Shown piece by piece: positions 23,911-34,767 of a stretch of 64,000 nucleotides of DNA. Below the pieces are notes generated by a model. It did not search any database and was not told the DNA's origin. It saw nothing but the letters and a program-made list of their open reading frames with translations. The stretch is from Aspergillus flavus (lineage: Eukaryota > Ascomycota > Eurotiomycetes > Eurotiales > Aspergillaceae): assembly GCF_009017415.1 (NCBI RefSeq), contig NC_092408.1, positions 2,790,001 through 2,854,000 on the forward strand, written 5' to 3'. Positions within the stretch are counted from its first letter, which is position 1. The number at the start of each line of letters is the position of its first letter. Made by a program: the position numbers and the translations under genes.

Positions 23911-25690
23911 TCAATCCTCCTCATGCATATCCACATCTACATCTGATACATCATCCTCTCCTCCTTCAATCATATCAACATCCTCAGCAACAACATCATC
24001 GTCATCATCATCATCATCATCACTATCATAGTACTCCCCAAGTTCATCGCTATACCTGTGCTTTGTGGTGTAGAATAGACAACGATCGGCATCTTCTATC
24101 TCCTCTACCGCTTTTCTGGCCAAGAGGAACGGATGATCACGGCGGAGTCTGGAGCCCTGGCAAACATATCCCATCGGGGTGTGCGATATGTCTTGTCCCT
24201 GCCGACGGAGAGTCAATCAGTCCTGCAGGAAATTGAGCTGGCTTCTAACAAAGGAATTATCACACGCCACAGCAGTACTAGCTCCAGCCGGATTAACGTT
24301 TGTTATGGGCTTCTCGGAGTCTAGTCGCAGCTGCTCCAACAGAAACTCGTAGTCTGAGAAGTTAAAATACAATCATCCTGCCAGAATTCCCAACTCGAAC
24401 GGAAACCATGGTGGTGGAGACCACCCTTAAGGAAGGCTCGGAAGTGCGCAGTAATCGAGACGGTCAAACTGGAGCATTCGCTTCGTGAACGGTGCTGCAT
24501 ACATAATCAAATGCACGGATGAGCTTTGCACGGTACGTATAATAGGGATAACCTCCTCAGCTTCTTCTAGAATGATAACTAGCCCGACGTTTGTCTGCGA
24601 ATTCCAAAGCAGCCAATCAACGGGACGCTACCCAAAGCATAGTATATTAGTCAAACTCAACGGCTCATGAAATAAGAGAATAGGAAGATATTACCAGAAA
24701 ATTATCGATTGTCTTGGTTCGTTTCTTTGTGACTACCGTCCTCGTAAACTCAGTCGAAACATACAAGGAACATAGTAATGTTGAAGCGTCAATGCCGTGC
24801 TTGCGCCCCAGGTCTGTTGACTTTATGACAGCGGCCGCCTTCACGTAACCTTCGTTCCCCTTCAGGTGGCCGGTTATAGCAAAGTTCCTAACGGAGCTAT
24901 GCAGTCCAGGGTACCGGTGGGCTTTCATACTCAAAGGCCGCTGTATCTCTCTTTCCTGTTCGATCTCAAAGGCGACCTCGCGCTCCTGCTCAACCTCCTC
25001 CAATGCAGCATTCTTCATGGAACCCTTAACCTGGGGTCTGTGCATAGCGTTGTCGTAGTTGGTCCATGAGAGAAGCAAGGTTCCCTGTAAAGGATGTGGC
25101 AGCGGCCGTTGATGGATACATCAGATCGCATTGCTCGTGTGACTGGGGCTGATAGAGCTGCTCCAATGTTTGTTGTTCCGGTCGCTTCAAGTGCTCGGTG
25201 TAGTCATTCCTATGATCTGAGTCACTCAAGAAGTTCTTATGATCGATGGAAGCTTGCATGCGCTGGCAAAAGTCGATCCCTTGAGAGAGGTACAACGGTT
25301 GCAGATCTCTATTGTTATTGCATGTCTGATTGATCAGCCAAGATAACACGTCTGACGAGTCGATACTATCATGTACACTCTTCTGACGGGCATCTAGTAT
25401 GCTCTGATGCACCTCTGGTGGTGAGACAAAAATGACGGACTGTGTCGTTCCCAACTGTCGCAATCTCATAGCAGCTAATAGCGATAGTCAACACTTACTC
25501 AATGAACAGTGGAAAAGAGAGAGAGGCCGAAGAAGTGTAATAAATTTGATACCTTGAACTGTGTGGTCGTTTGTTTGATTTAAACCAAGAGTTAATGCTC
25601 CTTGAGCATCAGACGGCAGTTTGAGGTCGGTGCCCCGGATGTGTGCCTCAGAATAGATAAGGCAAAAGAGCAAAGAGCGACTCCTGACAA
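23911..25690 (-). pseudogene. 3' relic of a DUF3638/DUF3645 giant protein gene
   Basis: In order on the minus strand one can read SEAHIRGTDLKLPSDAQGAL, an intron, MRLRQLGTTQSVIF, CNNNRDLQPLYLSQGIDFC, EEVEQEREVAFEIEQ, STEFTRTV, an intron (24628-24694), RPVDWLLWNSQ, FELGILAG, GQDISHTPMGYVCQG and an acidic poly-Asp tail. This is the C-terminal end of the roughly 3000-residue DUF3638/DUF3645 family of fungi; the first four fifths are absent. One frameshift lies near 25030. Three in-frame nonsense codons follow: TAA 24427-24429, TGA 24373-24375 and TGA 24217-24219. Two fit Arg-to-stop and Trp-to-stop transitions. The relic begins exactly where the ankyrin frame ends, so a rearrangement joined them. 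Confidence 0.85.
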
Positions 25691-26896
25691 CTCTTCAAGA
25701 GAGAGATGTAACCTCCCTGCTTCGTGTAAGGCCATAGAAACCTGATGAGCAATATAACATCCTCGAATAACAACAGCAACCACAAGTCAGTGGGTCGAAA
25801 AAGGTGCTTCATAGCCAACACAGACATCGGATCGATGTATATCCTGGGATCTCTCAGCAAGTGGTCAACTATGTCGAAATAACAGCGGCTGATTGTATGA
25901 TAGCTTATAGCAATAGACAGTGGTGTTTCATTCGACGCATTCAACCCATTGATGTCGACTTCCTGACGTCCAGTCAGAAGTTGTACCCTTTTCAAATCCC
26001 TCTTCACCGCGATATGGAGCGCTTTCTCCCCGTTCATGTTAACGACATCCGTGTTCTCGTTCAATGCAATCAAGTATCTGGCAGCTGCTACACACCCGCG
26101 GCCAACAGCAACATGAAGAACTGCCCTACCGTCGAACGTCCGGTCATGCAAAAGCTCAGGTGCAGCCTTTGAGATCAAAGCAGTCAAACCTTCGCTGTAT
26201 CTTACAGCCTTATGCAAGACCGTCTCGCCCCAGGTATCTTTCAGCGCAAGAAACTCCGTCCCATTCATAATGGCAAGCTGAACAAGATGCTCAGGATTCA
26301 CAATATCACAACAAATGAACTTGAAAAGCTTGAGAGATGTAATCTTCGCACCTGCACGTAACACCAATTCGACCATATTGGGTCCTTCTGTATCTCTGAA
26401 CTTAGCGAGCGTCCCATAAACAGCATACATCAAGGGTGCCTGTCCTCCACACAGAGTAGGTAAGCAGGGGTCAGCTCCATAGCGTAGTAAAATTCTTGCA
26501 GACCCGATCTGCCCCTCATATGCTGCATGAGATAACATGGGCACTCCATATAGCGTGTAGAAGTTGGTGTCCACACCTGCTTTGAGGTACATCTGGAGGA
26601 TATCGAGTCGGCCTTGTTTGACGACCCATACCATGTTTTCTTCTGGGATATACTCTTGTTTATGAATGAATTTGTCAGATGAGAGTTTCTGGAGTTATCA
26701 TATTGTAATATTCCTTAGGTGGGAGGGCGTCTCTCCTGGCCATTTCTCCTTCTATATGTCCCTTGAGGACTTGATAAATTGATATGCATGTTCTTGAGAG
26801 TTTGCTGGCGGGTATGATATCCAACTCGTTGGTAATCATATAAATAAGCTCATTGGGGAGGCTTGTGAGGCATAAGGATAGTGGATTCATTACCAT
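25648..26896 (-). pseudogene. F-box/ankyrin-repeat gene, frameshifted
   Basis: The 5' part (26675-26896) encodes an F-box-like start (SLPNELIYMITNELDIIPASKLSRTC). The 3' part (25648-26634) encodes about 328 residues of ankyrin repeats (NFYTLYGVPMLSHAAYEGQ, GETVLHKAVRY, GRAVLHVAVGRG, GEKALHIAVKRD). Together they match the fungal F-box plus ankyrin layout, but the halves are one base out of frame and no GT-AG intron lies between them. The frame upstream of 26634 stays open as SDKFIHKQEYIPEEN. The ankyrin part alone could still be translated from its own Met. Its last residues run into the junction with the DUF3638 relic, so the 3' end may also be non-native. Confidence 0.7.
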
Positions 26897-28255
26897 TATG
26901 GATAGAGTGATGTTGTCATGGATAATTGTAAGATATTTGCCAACAGGCCGGTGGATTCTAGAAGAGAAGGGGCGGCTGTAGGCAACTAAGACGTATATAT
27001 TAAGGGTAGACCTTGCATGAGCACTGGAGGAAATTGGCTGATGTCAAGTATAACCAAAAGAATATTATACTAGAGATGACCGCTTATCCATGGCTTATAC
27101 CTTCAGTGAGCCGAACTCGTACAACACCTGGAAAGAGCCTCGAGTTCAATGTACAATGCTCGATTAAAGTCAGGCACCTTCATTGTTTATACCATAAAGG
27201 AGCCTTGTCAGAGACACCATTGAACACGAGACCCTTTGTTCGTGAATTCATTATCGACGTTTAATGCATTTACTCGAAGATGACAGTCATTTGTAGAAAT
27301 AAAAATTGTACAAGGGCCAGTTCATGTCATAAAGACATTGTGCTGGCTCATTCAACCCAACCTAGACTATCAAAAGCCGTTAAACGTCACCGATATTGCT
27401 GCACTTGGTCCCAGAAGTGGAACCCAGAGATCATCCTGCAGCGCCACATCGACGGTCCAAGTACAGTTGGCGTGATCTTTGGTCTTCACTTCAGCCTTTC
27501 TTCATAACATACCTTAGCTGATTTGCGCATGGTACCACTCCACTCATCCACGGATTTTGATTATATCACTACGTTCTGAGCCTCATGATCTTACATATGT
27601 TACTATTATGTTGAATGCTATGATTCTATTTTCTGAATTTGCTTTTCATAGAAGTGTTGACACACAAAAATGCGACGAGAAATCGGAGCCCTAATCAACT
27701 CCACTGCGTGCACATCACTAAACCAAACTTCGTCTATAAATCATCTCTATGGCAGAGAACTACCGATTAGTGAAACTTTCCAAGATATTCAGCAATTCCA
27801 CCATCAATCATGTGCCTATATGGCTTCCATATAATGTTTGTCGCCTGCCAGGACGTCTACATATACTTCACATACCTGACCCCCGCACTGAGCCAACGAT
27901 CGACACCCGACAAGACGCCAACGAGTCATATAGCCATGTAGCACTCATACAACACAAGGCTGAACGCACCAACTCCCCGCCAAGCGGGCAAATACGAGGG
28001 ATCTCCGCCACACCAGAAGGGTCCTGGGGCACGGGATATTCTTGGCGCAGATACGATGACAATGTCCGAGGTCCGGTGTGCTGGTGTATGTTCATGCGGT
28101 TCTTTAATGGAGTAGATGCTCCTGGGGAGGCAAGCCAAGCGTTTACTAGAGTTGCTTGGTGTATATATAGATGGGGGGAAGTATCTGCTCCACATGAACT
28201 CTCCCAGTATTCATATCTGCTTCATAAAGGTCATATAAAAAATTCTAAGACAGTC
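26897..28255. other. Gene-poor stretch
   Basis: About 1.36 kb with no supported gene. A frame open on the plus strand from 27749 runs into the Cys-rich gene, but its first 169 codons show no family features, so it is treated as leader. A TATATATAG run near 28160 is a plausible TATA signal for that gene. Confidence 0.5.
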
Positions 28256-28862
28256 ATGGAGTCCCTCCAAGCACCCGTGACGTATGTCAACGCCAGCCTT
28301 GACTCCCTTCTTTTCGCGGACAAGGCGCAGTTCGGCTTCTCTATTGAAAACAGTCTCGTCTCTCGGGCAGGAAACTGTGATATTGGAGAAGGTATAGACC
28401 CTACTTTACCACCGCCACAACTAGTCGAACCGTCCTAACATAATTAGAATCCTGTGGACGAGGATGTTGCTCCAACCTCGCTACCTGTGTATGCCCTATC
28501 ATACCACCATCTCTATAGCTTCAAGGTCCACCTTTTAACCTTGCAACTAGTGCGGGGATTTCTGCTGCCCCATGTCGAGCAAATGTGTCGATTCGTCTGA
28601 CGGGACCTGTTGCCGGTCTGGAAATGCTAAATGCGGAAGTTCGGCTTGCTACGATACGGATTCCGAAATCTGCTGCGGGGAAAGTGGCTACCATTGTCCC
28701 AAGGATACGCAATGCTGTGGGACCAGATGTTGTTTTAGTGATGCGCATTGTGAGGATGGGACGTGTGTGAAGGGGAGCAGTGGGAATACTCTGAGGGTGA
28801 GAGGTGGGATGGTGAAGATGTGGACTATTGCACTTGGTTTGATGATATTGTTTGGAAATTAA
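28256..28862 (+). CDS. Cys-rich surface protein, likely GPI-anchored
   Basis: Joined as 28256..28391, 28448..28488, 28551..28862: 162 residues. Two introns (56 and 62 bases; branch CCTAAC in the first) are needed to link SRAGNCDIGE, ESCGRGCCSNLATC and CGDFCCPMSSKCVDS. About 20 cysteines, many in CC pairs, resemble small fungal cell-wall proteins rich in disulfides. The C-terminus has SSGN, a short spacer and the hydrophobic end MWTIALGLMILFGN, typical of a GPI-anchor signal. No signal peptide is visible at the N-terminus starting MESLQAPVTYVN, which conflicts with a secreted role; the first exon may be missing or lie further upstream. Role unknown. Confidence 0.68.
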
Positions 28863-29365
28863 TTCATGAGCGCATGGTTTGAGTTTTATGATGTGTTGTA
28901 AATATTGTATTGTTGCTCTCTTCATGAGATAGTCTTCCCTTCATCCGATTGTATCTTTGTGTGGGTTTGAATGAGGTCAATTCTGATTTGTGTATGGAGT
29001 ACTGAGCATCTGCGGCAATGCTGATCGAATGCGAGTTGAAGGTAGTATGTCCGTCGATGAGGGAGGCTTTGTAGAGGAAATCGCCCTGTTGATAAAACGG
29101 TTAATCCCAGCCCTGAAACCCAGCCAGAAACAGGTGTTCGAAAGACCTGTGTGCGCAAAGGGTGAGCACCACCGTGCGCAAGCAAGTGGAGCTGGTGGCA
29201 ATTCGATTGCGCTGCGCAGGCCACACACACGCAGCGAAGTCCCTGGAAACAGCTCATGCTTGCTCAACCGTAGGATATCTTGCGACGTTGTGAACCCCCG
29301 AGTTTTGGTCCCTCATATTAGCCGCTGTGGGGCAACAAGAATATCAGGTCAATTGTTGGTTGGCC
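28863..29365. other. Intergenic (convergent 3' ends)
   Basis: Space between the 3' ends of the Cys-rich gene and nse1. Overlapping open frames on both strands show no family signature. Confidence 0.45.
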
Positions 29366-30487
29366 TCAATCACTATCAGCCGCTCCGTCCTCGCTAGGAA
29401 TTTGTGAACTCGATCCGACATCGCTTTGACGCTGCGTATTCGAGCTTCGTCTTCTGCCCTGCGTGGAGCGTTCTGTCGAGGTGATTGCGCGCTCCCCGAC
29501 GTATTTATCACCAGGCCATGGAGCTTGGCACACAGGGCACTTTTCCGCCTGTTGCATGCGGAAAAAGTTGCGAATGCAATGGTCGTGGAGTCGGCCGGCG
29601 CAGTCACGGTTACCACAACGTTGGCCCTGAGCAGTCAGCAGCTTTTTCCAACCAATATTCGACTAAGTCAAAACCCACCATCGTTATAATATCCCTACAG
29701 GCAGCACAGAACTTGATCTTGTCCATCCTCCGGCCATCTTCGTTCTCGTCATTGTACGTGGCCACCAACCATCCTCGTAGCTCCATCAACCCTCGCGGAC
29801 TTAAATTGTAAAATCCCTTCCTACTCTTTTCAAGCCATCCCTCCTCCACAAGTTGCTTCAATACCGTTTCCGCTTGAGACATGCTTAGCGATTGTGCGGC
29901 CCCGCCTTGACTCTGCGTCGCATTACCCGACTCCCGACGACTTGCATCTCCGGACGATGCCTTGGCCAATTGTATAGCCTGCATACTGCTAACAACCATT
30001 GCCTCGGAACGTCTCGTATTATTCGTATCGAACATGGCATCAAGGATGCGCTTGATAAAGGAAATCTCGTCCGCGCTGTAAGTGGTCGCCAGTTGTGTCA
30101 AAGCGTCACTCGTGGTATTGACAAGGGCATACACCCGTTCTGGTGGCTGATTCCCCGACCCTTCGGGATCTACCTGCGACTGGCGGAGTGTACTTCTGAT
30201 TTCCAAATCGAATGGTGATATGGCGGTATTCGCGGCGGCAATGTACGATGCGAGGTCGTCTTCGGTGACATCTTCTGCTGAGACCGGCTCACCCTCTGTT
30301 CGCTTAATATTAGTTCAATATCTCACCATGAATCACTAGAAAGGCTCAATAATATACCGTGCACAGAGAAGATAGCGGCCAGAACAGGCCTTGCCTCCGC
30401 AAAGGTCATGGTAGAGCGGGCCATAAAAGCCTGCAGAAATGCGCGGTTGCTATCGTCATAGCCATCACCATCACTACGACTCGCCAT
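29366..30487 (-). CDS. nse1: SMC5-SMC6 complex subunit Nse1 (RING-like)
   Basis: Joined as complement(29366..29626,29679..30295,30358..30487): 335 residues, introns of 52 and 62 bases. The N-terminal half (NRAFLQAFMARSTMTFAEARPVLAAI) and the middle (SMSQAETVLKQLVEEGWLEKS, FYNLSPRGLMEL) are winged-helix segments that bind Nse3. The C-terminus has a C4HC3 RING variant: CAAC, RCGNRDC, HDHC, CPVC. Nse1 with Nse3 and Nse4 forms the kite subcomplex of SMC5/6, which acts in the nucleus in recombination repair and replication fork stability; the RING stimulates ubiquitin transfer. The start at MASRSDGDGY is chosen because codons further upstream are unlike the family. A Ser/Arg-rich tail ends the protein. 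Intact. Confidence 0.92.
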
Positions 30488-30838
30488 GTTCGCTATGTAC
30501 AGTCCAACTAAGGAGAATATCGTTATGGCAGCGAGATCAGCAACGAGGGGTTTTGCGGGGGGCAGCAGGGTAAAAGAGATGTTGAAACGCGGTCCACGCG
30601 CCTCCGCGTCGGTTGCCAAGACCAACATTTACTTCCAGATGGGGTAATGCCGAGAAGCTCTAAACTGACAGTCGTTATTGTTCACGTACTCTACAGATAA
30701 AAGCTTCAACTGAAGACAATTTGAATGCCATAAATCTCGCAACCAGGGCTTGATATCATAACAGTATAGGAAAAATTACAGTTGACAGAGGTCAATTCCC
30801 CAACGCCACATGCAGAACACAAAAAAACAAATCCACAC

Positions 30839-31528
30839 CTAATATCTCCGCCTCGTCGGCTCCGGGCTGGGACTGCGACTAACACTGCGGGCGTCCCTGC
30901 CGCGCTCCTTCAGCCATTTCTTCGTGCTCAGGCGCAGTTCACGGTCGAGCTCATTGCTAGGGTCCTTTCGGTGAATGAAATTGCAGAATCCGCCACGCAC
31001 ACAGCCTTCGCCACTATTTAATCGACAGCATGCTTCTCGGAAATCCGTGACCGGCGATAGTTCACAATATATCGGTCGAGCTGCATACCAGCGGGAATTC
31101 AAAGCGTCACAGGCCTTTTGCGCATCTTCTTCGTACTTGAATCGGGCATAGACGTTGCCGATTAGATCTGGGGTAATTAGACGTCAGTAGCAGCTCCATG
31201 AGTTGAGTATTGGGGACTCCGACTTACGATCATTGTTGTTGTCACACACTACCAATTCCTCTATCTCTCCGTACTTGCACATTTCACACCATACATCCTC
31301 GTAGAAAGCATCGAAGTGGTTCTGGAGCTGGCTGGGGTTCATCTTGTTCTTCGGGTCGTACGCCGGGTTCTGGTACATGTTTGGCATCAGGATAGTCTGT
31401 GAGTACGAAGGCTTGACATGCTTCCGAGAACATCTGTCGCCGTGTCTGCATGCGCCGATCTTGTAGTAGAACGAACAGTTGACCTTGTCCTGTTCCGTAC
31501 CGAAGATAGAGGCGAGATAGTTGGCCAT
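30839..31528 (-). CDS. U2AF small subunit (U2AF35)
   Basis: Joined as complement(30839..31167,31228..31528): 209 residues, one 60-base intron with the strong donor [39 protein letters not shown] begins the first CCCH zinc finger (C-x8-C-x5-C-x3-H), a central U2AF-homology RRM follows, then the second finger [20 protein letters not shown] and a short Arg/Ser tail. The protein recognises the AG at the 3' splice site together with the large U2AF subunit in early spliceosome assembly. Length and order match fungal orthologues. Intact. Confidence 0.97.
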
Positions 31529-32689
31529 TGTTACGAGGCGATGCGCGCGATCGGGTCTTTAAGCTAGGTGTAAAATTTCAAGAGGAACTTCTGGTCAGAA
31601 TCGAAGGTAAAGGTGATAAAAGACCTGACGAGATTATGTCAGACAAGTTGATCGCGTACCGTGCGGAGATGTCTGGAGAGAGCTATTCCTTGAAGATTCT
31701 GGATAGCTCGATCACGTGTGTATCTCCGGCTGACTAACGTTTCCGCCTCAGGTGGCAATCATGCTTCTCAGATTGATTGATGATTGTTAATCCAACGATA
31801 ATATTTAATAATACTTTTTATAAAGTACAGATAGGCTCGGTCTCTCAAATAGCTGAAAAAACCGTACATATCTCTTTGAATTACAATTGGGGCTTCTATC
31901 AGCTGCTCAGCGGCGTCATAAAACGTTCTGTTCATGATCTCCTTTATGAAAAAGGAAAATAAAAACAATAGACTGAATCTATGTGTGGCAGAAGTTGAAT
32001 ATTTTCTACATGACATTAGACATACTTTTCAATGAGAAAAAGTTAGGGTTTATATTGAACTTCATTTATTCACTGAATATATTCTTCTTATATATAGGAG
32101 GAGTTGACCTTTTCTTTAGACATTCTCCCAACCCTTCTTGCTTAGGCTATATATAATAGTACAGTCGAAGAGGAGTTAAGGGTTTCATAGGCGTCTTTAA
32201 CCATTCTTTAGTCCTTTATGTTGCTATCAACAGCCGTACCATTCTTTATCCTGCTCGCAACATATACTAATCTCACAAAGCAGGTCACCAGAAACGTTCA
32301 TTCTGAATGACGCCTACATAATCGGCTGCATTGTCCAGTAAATGGAGTGTATATACCCCAGATATCGTACATACCTCGGCAAAGATAATCAAGGCTTATA
32401 CTGGAATTTACTTAGCCTATTTAGCTCTAAGATTGGGTAACTTGAAGAAGGATTGCGCATGCGTTTAGGGGAGACTGTCATTGGCGGGGCTAGTACTAGG
32501 GGCAGCCGATATATGGCACATTGCCCGATTTATACGAGTTCATGATAGAGGCTTAGAGCTTAGAGCTTAGAGCTTTCCTTGGCAGGAGAAGCAAAAAAAT
32601 AAAACCCCTTGGTGCTGTCTTACTTCGTCGTAATCATTTTATTCATTCTGCATAAAGTAGCAGAATTAAAGAAATAAACTATTCCAGTC
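31529..32689. other. AT-rich intergenic stretch
   Basis: About 1.16 kb. The first 200 bases are the U2AF35 promoter, where a 69-codon plus-strand frame (31528-31737) has no family likeness. Bases 31770-32420 are markedly AT-rich with no gene. A short tandem repeat lies at 32548-32575. Confidence 0.55.
32548..32575. repeat. Tandem repeat, 8-base unit
   Basis: The unit CTTAGAGC occurs about three and a half times head to tail, roughly 115 bases upstream of the four-helix membrane protein gene. Confidence 0.7.
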
Positions 32690-33256
32690 ATGCTCTCCCG
32701 CAAACGCCAACGTCCAAGGCCCAGCGCGATAGCTTTCCGCATCCTCCTCTTCGCGACCCTGATCGTAATAATGGTCTACGGCGCCGTCACCCCACACCAA
32801 ATGTACAAAGTCACAGCCGAATGCGTCCTAATCGGCATCGCGGGACTATCCATGGCCGTGCAGGTTTATATCACCTGGGCCATTTTTGCCTGTTGTCTGC
32901 CGTACACACCCTGGGTGGGTATTGCTCTTGACGGAGTTTGTGCATTGGGCTGGATAGGCGCTATTATCGTCCTCTCGTACTGGGATCGTGCGATTGTTTA
33001 CATGCCGCGGGAGGGAGATCCGAGGGACTGGTCCACGTGTGCGAAGGCGCATACATGGGATAAAGTCCTGACGGACGACGGAATAGGCCTTTGGATCAAT
33101 ATTCTTTGGTGTGAGGCTGAGGTTGATGGGCGCGAGAGGCTGGTTGGGAATGGGGCTGCGCGCCAGCAGTTACATGCGCTTATAGGACTTGCTTCTGTTT
33201 CTCTTTTCTTTACGGGATTGATTCTGTGGTGGACTATCAAGAGGCGTAATGATTAG
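32690..33256 (+). CDS. Four-helix membrane protein, unknown
   Basis: Single exon, 188 residues. A basic N-terminus (RKRQRPRP) precedes hydrophobic segments at about residues 16-34, 43-70, 75-98 and 162-184. A soluble loop with two Cys (STCAKAH and ILWCEAE) lies between the third and fourth, and the end is basic (IKRRND). The layout is MARVEL-like, but sequence motifs are too weak to claim the family. Probably a plasma-membrane or secretory-pathway protein. Not otherwise recognised; codon pattern and length favour a real gene. Confidence 0.6.
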   Translation: MLSRKRQRPRPSAIAFRILLFATLIVIMVYGAVTPHQMYKVTAECVLIGIAGLSMAVQVYITWAIFACCLPYTPWVGIALDGVCALGWIGAIIVLSYWDRAIVYMPREGDPRDWSTCAKAHTWDKVLTDDGIGLWINILWCEAEVDGRERLVGNGAARQQLHALIGLASVSLFFTGLILWWTIKRRND

Positions 33257-33433
33257 GCTAGAGCTATAATGTGTATAAGGAAATATTACTTGGTGACTAA
33301 CTCTACATCCTATGAGTTCTTCCTTTTCTTGAGTGAATTGTTGAGTTATCAAAGGGCTTCTGTTGATGCAGAGAACTAATTGAACATGATGATATATTTC
33401 TATCCACTATAATGGCAAAGCATAGCAAGTAGC

Positions 33434-34471
33434 TTATATAGACACGACTAACTTCTTCGCACTAACACCTTCAGCCAACCGATCAATAGCCTCTTGTATA
33501 CGCTCCAGCCCTTTCCCGACAGCCTCTGACCGCGGCATATACTTTATCCAATCCTCTTCCATGGCTATAGTCAGCCATTTCCAGATGGCCTTTCCAACCT
33601 CGCTGTTACCTATGTCAGAGGCGAAGTTTGAGACAATTTGCACTCCTTTTGTTGCCTTTTGCTCTGCACCTGGTATCACTGACGCCACCAATTTCCTCCC
33701 ACTACACCTGTCGAGGATTTCACACATAGCGTTCAAAGCCGAATCACTCGCAATGGCCCCATAAGCCCCAACCACCTCTTTACCACTCAGGTAAGTCGCA
33801 ATATCATCAACGAGCGTCGGATCGCTCTGATCAAAACACACACTTGCTCCAAGCCCCTTGACCATCTCATGATTCCTCTTACTCGCCACACCAACAACCT
33901 CATAACCAGCGTGAGTAGCCATTTGCACACCACAAGCACCCACACTGCTACTAGCACCCCAAATCAAAAGTGCCTTCCCTCGAGGGGACCTTACACCATG
34001 GATAGAGGGCACTTCAAGCCCAAGAGTCTTCTCCGCAAACAAACAACTAGCAGCAGTATTGATCCCCAGCGGTAGCACAACGGCATCCTCATATGCCACC
34101 CCATTCGGGATTTTGGCAATGGAAGGCACCTTCAGAACGACATATTCTTGAAAGGCCGAATAACAGTACTTGCCGTCCTTCCTGTCCAATGGACTGGCTG
34201 CACCAATGACACGATCACCGGGGGTATACACTTCAGCCAAGGTGGGATGAACTTCCACGACCTCCCCCGCGACATCGCAGCCCAGAATTGCTGGGTAGTC
34301 GTTCAAAAGAACACCGAGTTTCTGGATGCCGACGTCGGCTGGATTCACGGCTACCGCTTTGGTTTTGATAACGAGTTCGTTGGCTGAGGGGGTGGTGTAT
34401 GGTGCAACGTCTATGACGCTGTTGGGTGCTTGTTTGGCCATGAGCCATGATGCGCTGTTGTTGGGAGGCAT
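33434..34471 (-). CDS. Zinc-independent MDR dehydrogenase/enoyl reductase
   Basis: Single exon; 345 residues from MPPNNSASWL (34471), chosen because family members start at this point. The frame is open to 34594 and would add 41 residues of no family character. Medium-chain dehydrogenase/reductase fold: a GroES-like N-terminal part with VAVNPADVGIQ and LGCDVAGEVVEV, and an NADPH-binding Rossmann part with LLIWGASSSVGACGVQMA. The catalytic-zinc Cys/His set of true alcohol dehydrogenases is not complete, so it fits the quinone/enoyl reductase branch that reduces activated double bonds. Similar proteins serve as trans-acting enoyl reductases in polyketide clusters, but no PKS is nearby. Intact. 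Confidence 0.85.
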   Translation of the reverse strand: MPPNNSASWLMAKQAPNSVIDVAPYTTPSANELVIKTKAVAVNPADVGIQKLGVLLNDYPAILGCDVAGEVVEVHPTLAEVYTPGDRVIGAASPLDRKDGKYCYSAFQEYVVLKVPSIAKIPNGVAYEDAVVLPLGINTAASCLFAEKTLGLEVPSIHGVRSPRGKALLIWGASSSVGACGVQMATHAGYEVVGVASKRNHEMVKGLGASVCFDQSDPTLVDDIATYLSGKEVVGAYGAIASDSALNAMCEILDRCSGRKLVASVIPGAEQKATKGVQIVSNFASDIGNSEVGKAIWKWLTIAMEEDWIKYMPRSEAVGKGLERIQEAIDRLAEGVSAKKLVVSI

Positions 34472-34767
34472 GGCGGCTTGTTTAATTGGGATTGGATATG
34501 ACGGCTGCATTATAGAGGACTGGGAAGCAGTGATGATTAACCATGAGCATAGTATCGAATGTCTAGACATAAACCCTAATTTATGAATGCCCATCGTGGA
34601 GTATATCTTGAGGGTTTAACAAGAGACCGGAGATAGCGGTGATAGGAATGAGCATCGGTATTATCGGATTTAGGGGATGCCCACCATCAAGTCAGATCTA
34701 CATACTCGCTACTTGATTTGACGAGGTTATATTAGGACAGTGATTATAGTGGACGGTTGCTATTCTC

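Noticed and set aside
23790..24236. His-rich open frame on the plus strand
   Set aside because: It is the antisense shadow of the poly-Asp tail in the DUF3638 relic (a GAT/CAT repeat).
27749..28255. Long N-terminal extension of the Cys-rich protein
   Set aside because: The frame is open but has no signal peptide, domain or sensible composition; a TATA-like run near 28160 lies inside it.
31528..31737. 69-codon frame divergent from the U2AF35 gene
   Set aside because: Lies in the promoter/leader of U2AF35, with no family likeness.
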